From: Cristatella mucedo
Taxonomy: Eukaryota; Bryozoa; Phylactolaemata; Cristatellidae
Direction: 5' to 3'
Length of the DNA: 64,000 nucleotides
Assembly (NCBI GenBank): GCA_009760855.2
Contig: WPIO01000172.1
Span: forward strand, 441,001-505,000
Shown in pieces: positions 1 through 11,644 of this stretch. Every line of letters begins with the position of its first letter. The first letter of the stretch is position 1. The notes under the pieces are model-generated. The model did no database searches, was not told the DNA's origin, and worked only from the letters and a program-made list of their open reading frames with translations. The position numbers were made by a program, and so were the translations under genes.

Positions 1-1020
1 CCCGTCAGTGAGTACTAGTGCTGAGCACGACCTGATGTAAAAGCTTATTAGGAAGTCGGCTGCAAGTCACTTGTAGTATCAGCCGCAATATTCGGGCTGT
101 TGTTGTGCCGTTCCTACTACGGTGTTGTCGTTAGCGCTGCGTGCAGACTGCCGAGCGCTGCACTGTTACAGTCGGCGTATTGCTAGCTTCGCGTCTCTTC
201 GCACACCCCTACCCGAACCAATGAGTCTTGGGGCGGCGGTCATGCCGAAGCTCCACGAAGCTGATTGGCGCTGTAACTTGTTTTTTATTTTATTTTGTCA
301 GGAGCTCAAGCAGCTAGCAAATAAATAAATAAAGGTTATCGCCACCTCTGACGCAGCAGCCGACAACATTGCATTGTAGCACCGCGCTATAGGATTGGCT
401 AAATTTCAGCGCGAATGAGAACTGCTCGGCGCGTGGAAAAACTCCTTTGTCCTGGAGCAGTGAGTCAGACAAGCGCGCCAGTGCGTTGCGAGAGCAAGAG
501 CTCTAGAGCGAGCCAGGAAGCTCTGGGACCAGCGGTGGCGATTCGGCCTTTAGAGTTGTCTGCTACGGCTGGCTGCTGACCCTCTGGAGCGGCTGATCGA
601 TGTCGACTGGTCTGTCGACGTCGGCCATAACTCTGTCCGGTCCGAAAAGAATCGTCTAGAACCTTTTAGGCATTCAAGCTGGACGGCTTTTTCTAATCCG
701 CCGGTCGAGCGACGGGATCGATTCCTTCCCGCGACGGTCCACGGTGCCGGGCCCATACCGCCGAGCTCTTGCCCCAACGTCTCAGCGGTAAGGGAATTGT
801 AGAGTAGAGTAGAGCGATGTAAGAGTAGAGCTCTTTGCTCTTTGCTCGGGGCTCTTTCTTCGACTCCGCTTTATTTTCGGCTTCGCTTCGACAGCTCTGT
901 CGCCGCTAGTCGCCGGACTCGTTGCTCTGACAGCGAGGGAGGAGGGAGGGCTGCTCACAGGCGATTGACGGGACAGAGCGATGCAGCGCCAGGAGAATTC
1001 ATGTGGTCGCCACTGAATGC
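1..1020. other. Anonymous DNA, no gene recognised
   Basis: No open frame here carries a motif I recognise. The segment is of moderate GC and ends where LINE-A homology begins near 1,025. Short open frames on both strands look like chance. Confidence 0.5.
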
Positions 1021-1024
1021 GGAC

Positions 1025-1600
1025 GTACATTGTCGACCTGCACTGGCTACCAGTCAAGCAACGGATTGACTTCAAGGTTTTGTCGCTCACCTTTAGGTTC
1101 CTTCATTCTGTGGCTCCAGCCTATCTCTCCGACATACTCCCCCATCAGGCCAAGCATCGTACCACCCGCTTTTCGGAATCCAACAGTCTAGAATTACCTC
1201 GTACAAACCTCAGATCCTTTGGAGACCGTGCATTTAGTTCGTATGCTCCCAAAGCCTAGAACTCCCTCCCGACCTGCGTCAGAACATCCCCTGACCTGAC
1301 CACATTTGAGAGGAACCTAAAAACACACCTATTTAGGACAGCATTTAGTGGGTCCCTGTGATTCGTCCTTGATGTGCTTATGCGTGCTGACACTGTGCAT
1401 GCTGCCACTAACCACATTTGCATGCTGACCCTGTGCATTTCACCCCTAACCATATTATTCATTTTGTTTGTTTTTCAAGCATGATTTTACTTACCATTCA
1501 ATTGCATTTCCCTTTGCACCAAATGTACAGCGCCTAGAAAGAGATTAAGTTCTCTGAGGGCGCTTTATCAAGTACATTATTATTATTATTATTATTATCC
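1025..1600 (+). mobile_element. LINE-A 3' fragment (CR1/L2-like non-LTR retrotransposon)
   Basis: The fragment encodes the C-terminal end of the LINE-A reverse transcriptase protein (the WLPVKQRIDFKVLSL block, then SSYAPKAWNSLPT-like residues with a stop in place of the Trp codon near 1,257). It continues through the 3' UTR and ends in an (ATT)n tail at about 1,577-1,598. It is 5'-truncated, as expected for target-primed reverse transcription. The same block recurs at least ten times in the window. Confidence 0.85.
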
Positions 1601-1839
1601 ATGGCTCACATTTTGTGTTTGTACTGTGCCTGCTTGCGTGCGCGTGCACGTGGTGTCGGCTTTGCCGACAGGATTTGCCGATACGAACTAGAAGTAGTCA
1701 GTAGCTGCGGTGTGAGCGAAATTCCGGTTGTTCGGGCTCCTCCGCCTATTTGGGTCGTTCCCCACAATAAACGGAAGTAGCCTAAGTGCGGGGACGTATT
1801 TCCCCGCAAGCATGTGATAAATGAGTTTCTTATTTCTTT

Positions 1840-2265
1840 TTAAATGTCGTCAAGTCAGGGGATGTCGTGACTGAAGCCGGGAGTGAGTTCCAGGTTTTGG
1901 GAGCATACGAACTAAAGGCGGTTTTTTCAAAGGATTTGAGGTTTAAACGAGATATGGGTAAAGAGTTAGATTGCGAAAAGCACTTGGTACGATGCTTGGC
2001 CTAGTGGCGCAGTAGATCTGATCGGTAGGCTGGAGCCAAAGAATGAAGGCACGTAAAAGTTACCGACAAAACCTCGAAGTCGATCCGTTGCTTGACTGGT
2101 AGCAATTGCAGGTCGGCGCGAAGTGGTGTGGTGATATGGCAGCTTCGGAGCTCACGACAGACAAGCCTAGCTGTTGAGTTTTGCTCCAGCTGTAAGCGCC
2201 TGAGCGTACAGGCTGGTAGACCAGAAAGTTTTGTAGCTATATGCAGCCTTCAGAGAGATGTCAGA
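1840..2265 (-). mobile_element. LINE-A fragment
   Basis: Antisense LINE-A sequence, from the conserved 'gtcaagtcaggggatg' 3' block to the block matching the RT C-terminal region. It is strongly diverged and has no intact frame. Confidence 0.7.
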
Positions 2266-2484
2266 TCGATGACAAAGATCGATGTTGAAATAGAAAGTTT
2301 AATTTATAAGTAATAAAAATAATACATTTGATATAGCACCCTCAGAGAACTCAATCTTTTTGTTGTTGCTTGCGTAGAAGCATGCAGCAAAGATAAAGGG
2401 AAACTAAACTGACCTCTGATTCACAAAAAATGGATTTTATTATTCTTGACTATTATAAGTATATCCCACCAAGTTTATTAAATA

Positions 2485-2655
2485 AATAAATCCTAGCTGA
2501 TTAAACAGCCTCATTTTGTATAGCGACAGAAGAGCCTTTACGGCTATCACCACCGCTTGCAGTAGCGATAAAGAATCGCCCACCGCCGGAATCGAACCCA
2601 CGACCTCGGGACCGAGGTCGTGAAAGCAACCGCCTTACCTATTAAGATAATGAAA
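2485..2655 (-). mobile_element. tRNA-derived SINE, family 2
   Basis: Reverse-strand copy. Read on the minus strand it has a tRNA-like head with a B-box-like GGTTCGATTCC near 2,590, a body ending in 'gccactgcaagcggt...tagccgtaaaggctcttctgtcgctatacaaaa', and a terminal 'gctgtttaatcagctagg'. The same family recurs at 5,618, 14,200, 15,425, 18,375 and 30,795. Confidence 0.7.
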
Positions 2656-2665
2656 GCAGACATCT

Positions 2666-3000
2666 AGCATAACTTCGTTATTTGGCGAAAGAAGCTTTTA
2701 GACTAATGTCTTGTTTTGCTTGCAGTTTTCTGCCTAATGGTTGGTCACGGTGGTCACCTCAAAAATTTGAGGCCAAGCACAGACACTCTCTAATCATTTG
2801 TAGCGCGTCTATTATGGCAGATGAAAGAGAGGCAAACGCAAATCGTGCACCTAGAACACCGGTACCATCTGCGATGCCATCACCAGCTGCTCGATGGGGA
2901 AAGATGGAAGCTTGATCAAGGTAACAGCACATTTTGTATAGTCAGAGCTTCTATATTATGGTAGATATTATTAGATACTTTAGGCAAAGATTTTTAAAAT
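2666..3000. other. Anonymous DNA
   Basis: Between a SINE and the next LINE-A tail. I see no recognisable gene. Confidence 0.4.
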
Positions 3001-3004
3001 TCTG

Positions 3005-3878
3005 GAATCCACAATAATAATAATATAATAATAATAATAATGCACTTGATAAAGTGACCTCAGAGAACTCAGTTTCTTTCTAGGCGCTTTACATTTGCTT
3101 GTGTAAAGTGAAATGCAATTGAATGGTAAGTAAAATCATGCTTGAAAAACAAACAAAATTAATAACATGGTAAAGGTGACCTGCACAGTGTCAGCATGCA
3201 AATGTGGTTAGCGGCAACATGCACAGTGTCAGCACGCATAAGCACATGAAGGACGAATCACAGGGACCCTCTATATGCTGTCCTAAATAGGTGTGTTTGT
3301 AAGTTCTTTTTAAATGTGGTCAAGTCAGGGGATGTTCTGATGCAAGTCGGGAGGGAGTTCCAGGCTTTGGGAGCATAAGAATTAAATGTACGGTCTTCAA
3401 AGAGTTTGAGGTTTGTACGAGGTGATTGTACACAGTTGAAATCCAAAAAGCACTTGGTACGATGCTTGTCCTAGTGGCTCAATAGATCTGATAGGTAGGC
3501 TGGAGCCAAAGAATGAAGGGACATTAAAGTGAGCGACAAAACCTCGAAGTCGATCCGTTGCTTGACTGGTAGCAAGTGCAGGTCGGCGAGAAGTGGTGTG
3601 GTGATGTGGCAGGTGCGAAGCTTACGATAGACAAGCCTAGCTGTAGAGTTTTGCACCAGCTGCAATCGCCTAAAGGCAGGCTTGGCGGTAGGCCGATAAG
3701 CAGTGAGTTGCAGAAGTCGAGGCGGGATGTCACGAATGCAAGAACCAACTCGGACGTGGTATTTTTTGTCTAAGCAATCCCGAATTTTAGCAATGTCATG
3801 AAGCTGAAAGTAGGCAGATTTGACTGTGGCGCTGATGTGGTCGTCTAACGAGAGGTCGCTTTGGAACATGACACCTAG
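3005..3878 (-). mobile_element. LINE-A 3' fragment
   Basis: A (TAA)n tail at about 3,012-3,042 is followed, reading up the minus strand, by the LINE-A 3' UTR and the C-terminal RT protein region to 3,878, ending in the block that encodes FQSDLSLDDHIS. The frame is broken. It abuts another LINE-A fragment at 3,880. Confidence 0.8.
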
Positions 3879-3879
3879 C

Positions 3880-4455
3880 CTGTGGTACGATGCTTTGCCT
3901 GGTCGGGGAGTACATCTGAGAGATAGGCTGGAGCTAAAGAAAAAAGTGATATAAAAGTGAGCGAAAAAACTGTGAAGTCAATCCGTTGGTTGACTGGTAG
4001 CCACTGCAGGTCGGAAAGAAGTGGTGTGACTAGGCAACTGCGACGTTCACGACAGACAAGCCTTGCTGCAGAGTTTCATACAAGCTGTAATCGCCTGATT
4101 GCACATGCCGGTAGGCGAGTAAGCAGCCAGTTACAGGAATCAAGTCGGGATGTGACAAGTGCATGGACCAATTTATACGTGGTATTTTTATCTAAACAAG
4201 TCCGAATTTTAGCAATGTTATGCAGCTGAAAGTAGGCAGATTTGACTGGAGCTGATGTGGTCGTCTAACGGGAGGTCACTCTGGAACATCACACGTAGAT
4301 TTCGAGCTGATTCAACAGGAGATATGCTGGTAGAGCCACTTTTGAGTGTCAGTATTTCCAACTTCTGAATCACACTGGGTTTGCCCATAACTAGTAACTT
4401 AGTTTTATCGTCGTTTAGTTTTCAAAAATTTGCTGCGATCCATGTACGGATGTTA
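3880..4455 (-). mobile_element. LINE-A internal fragment
   Basis: Covers the RT C-terminal part of LINE-A (reverse-strand blocks for WLPVKQRIDF-like, FVTS..DFCNSL-like and NLGVMFQSDL-like residues) without its own 3' tail. It is cut at 4,455 by the (TAA)n tail of the next copy. Diverged. Confidence 0.75.
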
Positions 4456-5617
4456 TCATTATAATAATAATAATAATAATATTGCACTTGATAAAGCGCC
4501 CTTAGAGAACTTAATCTCTTTCTAGGCGCTTTACATTTGCTGCAAAGTGATATGCAATAGAATAGTAAGTAAAATCATACTTGAAAAACAAACAAAATGA
4601 ATAATATGGTTAGGGGTGAAATGCACAGGGTCAGCATGCAAATGTGGTTAGTGGCAGCATGCACAGTGTCAGCACGCATAAGCACATCAAGGACGAATCA
4701 CAGGGACCCACTAAATGCTGTCCTAAATAGGTGTGTTTTTAAGTTTCTTTTAAATGTGGTCAGGTCAGGGGATGTTCTGATGCAGGTCGGGAGGGAGTTC
4801 CAGGCTTTGGGAGCATAAGAATTAAATGCACGGTCTCCAAAGGATTTAAGGTTTGTACGAGGTAATTCTAGACTGTTGGATTCCGAAAAGCGGGTGGTAC
4901 GATGCTTGGCCTGATGGGGTAGTATATCTGAAAGATAGGCTGGAGCCATAGAATGAAGAGACCTAAATGTGAGCGACAAAACCTTGAAGTCAATCCGTTG
5001 CTTGACTGGTAGCCAGTGCAGGTCGGCGAGAATTGGAGTAATGTGGCAACTGCGACGCTCACGACAGACAAGCCTAGCTGCAGAGTTTTGCACCAGCTGC
5101 AATCGCCTGATCGCACATGCAGGTAGGCCAGTAAGCAGTGAGTTGCAGAAGTCGAGACGAGATGTCACGAATGCATGGACCAACTTAGATGTGGTATCTT
5201 TATCTAAACAAGCCCTAATTTTTAGCAATGTTATGAAGCTGAAAATAGGCAGATTTGACTGTGGAGCTGATATGGTCGTCTAACGAGAGGTCTCTTTGGA
5301 ATATGACACCTAGATTTCGAGCTGATTCAACTGGAGATATGCTGGCAGAGCCAATTTTGAAAGTCAGCCTTTCCAATTTCTGAATCACATTAGGTTTGCC
5401 CATAACTAGTAAGTTAGTTTTATCATCGTTTAGTTTTAGATCATTTACATGCAGCAAGTTAGTTGAGAGATGTCAATGTGCTCTAAGGCTGGGAGGGATC
5501 AAGGCGAAGGACAACTGGTGTGTCATCCTCATAAAAGTGAAAACCTAGATTGTGCTTGGCAATCACATCAGCAAGAGGGAGGGTATAAACCATGAAAAGA
5601 ACCGGACCTAGCACGGC

Positions 5618-5790
5618 GCACTAGGTATGGCGGTTGCTTTCATGACCTTAGCCTAGAGGTCGCGGGTTCGATTCCTGTGGTTTGCGATTATTTATCGCCA
5701 CTGCAAGCGGTTGTGATAGCCGTAGAGGGTCTTCTGTCACTATACAAAAAAGAGGCTGTTTAATCAGCTAGGATTAAAAAAAAAAGAAAA
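5618..5790 (+). mobile_element. tRNA-derived SINE, family 2
   Basis: Inserted in a LINE-A copy. The head has the B-box-like GGTTCGATTCC, the body contains 'gccactgcaagcggttgtga', and the end is 'gctgtttaatcagctagg' followed by an A-rich tail (5,775-5,797). LINE-A sequence resumes at 'ccctgaggtac'. Confidence 0.75.
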
Positions 5791-5992
5791 AACCCTGAGG
5801 TACCCCATATTTCAGAGGTACCTCGGATGATCTTTGTCCGTTCACGTCAATACTCTGGAGTCTCCCACTAAGAAATGATCTGAACCATTATAGAGTGATG
5901 CTAGATGAGAGGCTCTCTAGAAGAACTTTGCGATCAACCGTATCAAAAGCTGCCGAAAGATCTACCAAAACAAGCAGAAACAATCTACCGAC

Positions 5993-6160
5993 GCTGAGCT
6001 GGTTTGGTCCAGCGGTTACAGTGCTCACCCCCCCCCGACTAAGGACAGTCTGAGGTCGCGGGCTCGAGCCCCGAAGCATATGTGAAGCGCCTGAATAGAT
6101 ATTAAAGTCTCTTGGGGCGCTATACAAACGAATTATATATTTTTTTAATTATACCTATGT
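5993..6160 (+). mobile_element. tRNA-derived SINE, family 1
   Basis: Inserted in a LINE-A copy. It has an A-box-like 'tggtccagcggttac' and a B-box-like 'ggtcgcgggctcgagcccc', then a tail 'gcgcctgaatagatattaa...cttggggcgctatacaaa' that resembles the LINE-A 3' end. LINE-A resumes at 'cctatgtctgcattcc'. Other copies lie at 14,012 (minus), 26,930 and 38,845. Confidence 0.75.
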
Positions 6161-8229
6161 CTGCATTCCTAAGTAGGTCGATGTACACCCTAAGCAATGC
6201 TGACTCTGAGGAGTGATTGGCTCTAAAGCCAGACTTGAACTTACTAGCAAGGTTTGAGGTTTCAAGTTATGAGTTCAGCTGGTTGCCACGACCCGTTCCA
6301 GTGTCTTTGATAGGAATGGCAGAAGGGAAACTGGGCGGAAGTTGCTCAAGTTCTCTTGGTCCAGTTTCGGTTTCTTAAGAGGTGGCCTGACTACAGCTTT
6401 TTTGAAAAGTGCTGGAACATGATCTGAGCCTATTGATATATTATTGATGTTAGTTATGCAAGGCAGCAGCAGATGAATGCAATGTAGGAGCAGGACAGTG
6501 GGAATAGGGTCCAGAGGACTTGTTGTCTTCTTTGATTGGGATATGAACTTTAGGACGAGATCACTAGTAACCTGCTTAAATGTAGACATTGAGGAGCAGC
6601 CAGGAATCAGAGAACAGCATTATAGGGGGTGTTGTCATCGCAGGGATGGACTCCCTGATATATCTATCTTCAGCACAAACAAGCGAGAGAAGCAATCGGC
6701 TAGATCATCACAAGGATCATCAGGTAGGATGCTAATCTGGGAGCGGTTGAGGAGATGGTTGATCGTCGACTTCAGCGTTTTGGGATTGTGATTCAACAAT
6801 ATTTTGATGTAAGCTAGACTTGGCCTTTGCTAGGATCAATTGGTACGACCTACAGTAGTCTTCATATGCCTGTAGATGGACAGTCAGTCCTGATCTCTTG
6901 TGCGTTTTTCAAGCTAGCGCTTAGTAGACCTGGCTAGTATAACGTCTGTGGTAAACCATAGACCGTCTGGGTGAGGGTGCAGAGTGAGCTTAGGTCAGAG
7001 GTGCAAAGCTAGTGTCGTGTTGTAGCTCTCTACCAATGATGACAGATCGGAGGGAGGACCGAACTGCATCTGGCGGAGCACACATTCTTGCACGGGTAGC
7101 ATCGATGTCAAGAGTCTTGATATTTCGCGTTTCACAGGTTATTTTAGAGGAGGAGGGGGCACACACCGTAGATTAGATGAGATCTGCATGTGGTCAGATA
7201 AGCAGGATTTCGTAATAATCGGTAATGACAAAGTGCCATTCCATCAGAAAATCTGGGTAAGCGTGGGACCCTTGATGTGAGTAGGGCCATGCACATGAGC
7301 CACAAGAGACAATAGGTCAGTCATTGCACGAAACTCAGTGCTGAAGGGTTCAGATAAGTTATCAAAGTGAACGTTGAAATCCCCCATAACAAGGAAGGAT
7401 CGATATCTTGCATACAGAATCGGAGAAATCTGAGATCAAGAAGGACTTGGTACCTGGTGGGCGATGCACTGCTGCCACTATCGGTAGCTTCTTTTTGGGT
7501 GAGACCAAGACAATTGATTCAAAAGATTGCTTCGAGGTGACTGCGAATGGCTTGAAGTTGAATCTCGAGCGCACGATAACAGCAACTCCACATCCAGTTT
7601 TGATTGATCTAGGGATGTGAAAGAATGAGAAACCAGTTGAAGAAAACATTTAAAGCAGCGTCTTTAATTGTCGCGAAGTTTATCGATTTGAGCCAAGTTT
7701 CAGTTAGGGTTAGCAGGTCAACACCATTTTCAGGAATAAGGTTGCTTATTACCAGAGGTTTGACGCACATTGTTCATGGTTTCCAAAGGCAAGCATTGAG
7801 TCTAGCCAGTGGAGTTATAACTGATGACCACTAAGTTAGAGAGGCTCACAGTGACGAATGGTAGGGAACGTGCTGAGCGGTTCAAGACAATGCTAGGAAC
7901 GCCAAACGAGCGGGTACTCAGGTCGCAGTTCCTGCCCGAGGAGCCGCTTGTGAGCGGGCGGTTCAGGCCACAGCGGCGGCTCCGGGGATCGTTTTCTTTT
8001 GTTAATGCATAAAGCACGAATCTTAGAAGCATCATTAATATCTAGGAATGCAATTGATCTACGATGACGAAGAGGCAAAAGCTGCTGACGATCATAACTA
8101 ACATGCAGGTCCCTAGCCGCCGGCGTAGCTAAGGCAGCCGCCAGTGTAGGACACCCAGCAGCCAGAAGCGATAAGCGTTTAGATATCCAAAGGCACGTAA
8201 GTTCGTACGCAATACGGTACAATAACAAT

Positions 8230-9400
8230 CAGAATATCTTTAAACAGGTCTTAGCAGTATCGTTTACGTATACGATGTTCGCAAGAACTTCGGTTTTCGA
8301 AAGTATTTTGCAACAAACACGAACGCACGTTTGAGCACTCAATGTCAGCAGGCGAGAATGGGTAATTTAATGCATTTTGCATTTAATGCATTTGGCATTT
8401 AATGCATATGGCGTATTGGAGCGCTCCACGTCAGCAAGCGAGAATGGGTAATTTAATATTTTGATATAGTGCCTCAGAGAACTCAATTTCTTTCCAGCCA
8501 CTATACACTTGCTGCAAATAAAGCACGATATAACGGTTAGTGGTAACATCCTGATTTACAGCAAGCGTAACATGAGCCAGATTAGCGTCGACGAAAGATG
8601 TAGGCAGCGGACCTACTTTAGGAACCAAAGCCCTTCTGCTATTCTGTAGCAGCAGTCTCTGGACTCACAAGATAAGGCGACCGACGCTGCAGCGAAAACA
8701 GGAAAGGTTGCCTAAAGGTGCGATGCCCAAAGGTGGCATGCAGCTCAGGTCGAGTAAACAATGTTGCCCCTTGCTCAATGACAAAGATATAGAAATTTTA
8801 GTGTAAGTCCGCCTATTCCTAAATAAAAAGCCGCGATACAGTCGTGATCAGCACGCGACGTCAGATCCAATAATTAAGGAAATTTATTAAAATACAAACT
8901 TTTGAGGTGGCACGTTTTCCTGTTAAAAATGATAGCAATATAGTGATTGTATTCAATATAGTGAATGCTGTCCCCATTTAAGCTCGAAACTCAGTACAGA
9001 AACACTCTGCAAGTATTCGTTATGGTATTAGTTTTTTCGTGGACCCATCCATCAGCATGCTAGTTTCTGTTAACAACCAAAATACGCTTGTAGAAAGTGG
9101 ACGTAAAACTGGCGGTTGAGCACGTTAGGGTTTCGCAGCTATGCCCTAAATAACCGCAGGCTAATACATGATTATAACTAATATTTAACCAACATTTTCG
9201 TGTGGTTGCTGGGTCAGGTCATGAAATAAGGGCAGTAGTTGTATAATGTGCACGTTGCAGTCAGTTCGGCTAGAGAACTAATAACTTTAAACAAGTCTTA
9301 GCTGTATCGTTTCAGAATACGATGTTCGCAAGAAATTCGGTTTCGAAAGAATTCTCCAACGAACACGAACGCGCTTTGGAGCTCGGCTGCAAGTCATTAC
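8230..9400. repeat. Pair of about 100-bp dispersed direct repeats in anonymous DNA
   Basis: The block at about 8,245-8,340 ('cttagcagtatcgttt...gatgttcgcaagaa...cgaacacgaacgc'-like) recurs at about 9,290-9,385 in the same orientation with scattered differences. Between them are an AT-rich run repeating 'tttaatgcatttt' (8,365-8,410), a LINE-A 3'-UTR scrap (8,445-8,545) and DNA without recognisable genes. Confidence 0.6.
8445..8545 (-). mobile_element. LINE-A 3' UTR scrap
   Basis: Contains the diagnostic 'gtgcctcagagaactcaatttctttccag' block of the LINE-A 3' end without coding sequence. Confidence 0.6.
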
Positions 9401-10985
9401 ATCACATTTGACGCTAACTCGCAGCGTAACGTCGATTGTTGATTTGTAAGCGCAGAGAAACAGAGAGATATAGCGAGACTGAGAGATCAAGAGAGATGAT
9501 GCGATTATCCACGGTGGCAGCTTTCACGTTTGCGGCTGCATTCAGCCTAACTGCTTGCTCGTACTGGTGGTAAGACCGCAGTACGTGACAACAACGCTGT
9601 AGTGCTGTTCGTAACCGTCGATTCCTAGCGCGGCCGCGTCCTACATCCGACCTTAATTCTTGCGTTTTAGAAAAAAGAAGCCCCGAGAAGATTGGCAAGT
9701 ACAACGGTGAGCTTTGCGTTGAATTGATAGGCCCTAGCTTAGTGTGGATGACCGGGGCACGTATTGGCATGTTATTCGCTACTCTCTGACAAAGTCACAG
9801 GCTTCTTAGTAGAATGAAACCCGATAACCTTTCCCCGATGGCAAAGCCTGGCGCTATTTCCAGCACGCACAGCTACGCCGGGTGTCAACCGCTTTGTGTG
9901 GTTAGGGTTGCAATTTAAAATTCATTAGTGAAGATTGGTCCTGCGACCTTCTGTTACGAATAGCTCGGGCAGCGATTGCCGCTATACGCTCTCCGTGACC
10001 TGCAAGAAAGAGACTGTTTCACTTGGTGACTTTCGAAAATTGCGCACCTATTAGATTCTGGAAAGATTACATGCAGTGTTTTTAAATCGATCGGTACGGG
10101 CAGCGTGTTACAGGATTAATTTGAAACGCTGGCCGAGATCGTAGCCAGCGTGTCAGCTCAGCGGTTAATTCGAGCTTCAACTGTAACCATGGCGACGCAA
10201 TACACACACGTGGGATGCATGCTAGGCTAACGCTTGAGTTCAGCACGGCAGAAAGTCCTATGCTGGCGACCAATGGCAACAAATCCGTCGCGCTTTGTCT
10301 CGTGCAGCAGCCGCCACTGTTTACTAAAGGCTTTATTTAGCCAGAAGTTCCACCGGAATACGCCCGACAATCTTTCAGTAATTTAATTCAAAGATTTGGC
10401 CTTTATCTTTCGCGAATGTTTAAAGTCCTGCTGTTAACGTAATTAATAAGGCGAGAAAAACGCAGAGTCTCAGGCCAAAAGCAAATTTGTCGTACAGTCT
10501 CAAGTAAAACGTATGGAAAATCTCATGTCTCCAAAAAGTCGCAAAACGCTTGAGGTACACTGTGAGTACTGGTAAAGCTCTAATAACTTCAGAGCTTGTA
10601 CTCAGGTGCATGCTTAGCCAGACGCGTTAGCATTGACCTATACAATCTGCGGCTCTGCGTGTTTACTCATTCCTTCGTCGTTTCAGTTGGTTCGCCAGTC
10701 GACGGCGACTTTACAGGTAACACCGTTGCAGAAACGTCAAACGGTTATTAGGCGGCCGCTGAAAATCAACGCGGCTTGCTCAAGCTAAATTAAATCGCGT
10801 GCAACCGAACTTTGGGCGGTCGTGATTTACGTTTTAGAGTCCGTTTCGCTTGAAGCGGACGCCTGCGATTGCCGGAGGAAGCGAACGACAAATGGTAAGC
10901 GCTCGTGGATAACGTAGCGAAATGCTGGAATGTTTGTTCGTTCTTCAATGCTCGAATAAGGCTACCAATTATCGGTGATGAATTG
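9400..10985. other. Anonymous DNA, no gene recognised
   Basis: No motif, repeat or RNA gene that I can support. The open frames are short and without family signatures. Confidence 0.4.
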
Positions 10986-10989
10986 TATT

Positions 10990-11640
10990 TATAATATCGC
11001 TAATAATAGTAACACTGGATACAGCGCCTTTAGAGAACTCAATCTTTTTCTAGGCGCTTTAGATTTTCTGCAAAGGAAGCGTGATTGAATGGTTAGTAAT
11101 AGCCTGCTGAATGAACAACGAGAATAACATGGCTAGGGGACTTCCGCAGACGGTCCACATGCAAGTGCGTCTAGTGGCAGCAAGCACAGCGCCAGCATGT
11201 ATAAGCATATTGAGGAAGCATCAGAGGGATCCACTACATGCCGTGACATATAGGTGCGTTTTTAATTTCTTTTTTAACGTGGTAAAGTCGGGGATGTCGT
11301 GACGGAAGTCGAGAGGAGTTCGCGCTTTAGGAGCACACGACCTAAAGACACGGTCTGTAAAGGATTTGAGGTTTTTCCGAGAAATAGGCAAACAATTATA
11401 TTCCGAAAAGCGGGTGGTACGATGCTTAGACAGGTGGCAAAGTATATCTGATTGGTAGGCTGGAAGCGAAGAATAAACACACCTGAAAGTGAGTGTCCAA
11501 ACCTTGAAGTCGACGGGTTGCTTGACTGGTAGTCAGTGCAAGTCGGCGAGAAGTGCTGTGATGTGGCAACTACGACGCTCACGATGGACCTGCCTAGCTT
11601 AAGAGTTTTGCACGAGCTGTAAGCGCCTGATTGCACAGCC
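10990..11640 (-). mobile_element. LINE-A 3' fragment
   Basis: The LINE-A 3' end block 'gcgcctttagagaactcaatc' at about 11,022-11,043 is followed on the minus strand by the UTR and the C-terminal RT region to about 11,640. Frame broken; more diverged than the copies near 60 kb. Confidence 0.75.
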
Positions 11641-11644
11641 GGTG

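Larger units (their letters stand above)
4456..8225 (-). mobile_element. LINE-A long copy (EN and RT regions), interrupted by two SINEs
   Basis: The longest left-hand LINE-A. The (TAA)n tail at 4,463-4,485 is followed on the minus strand by the 3' UTR, the RT C-terminus (to about 5,460), RT core remnants (LSAAFDTVDRKVLLESL near 5,930; SKTLERVVA near 6,290) and the AP-endonuclease region (FSFFHIPRSIKTG and VHRPPGTKS between 7,360 and 7,650). The 5' part (ALCINKRKRS near 7,990) extends about 185 bp beyond the junction seen in the right-hand copy. Multiple frameshifts make it dead. SINE family 2 interrupts it at 5,618 and SINE family 1 at 5,993. Confidence 0.8.

Noticed and set aside
842-1260. 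Open frames of 60-100 codons at the left edge
   Set aside because: Those after 1,025 are LINE-A protein remnants. Those before have no recognisable content.
5993-6080. Possible tRNA gene (A and B box-like sequences)
   Set aside because: Repeated elsewhere with the same non-tRNA body and tail, so it is a tRNA-derived SINE, not a functional tRNA.
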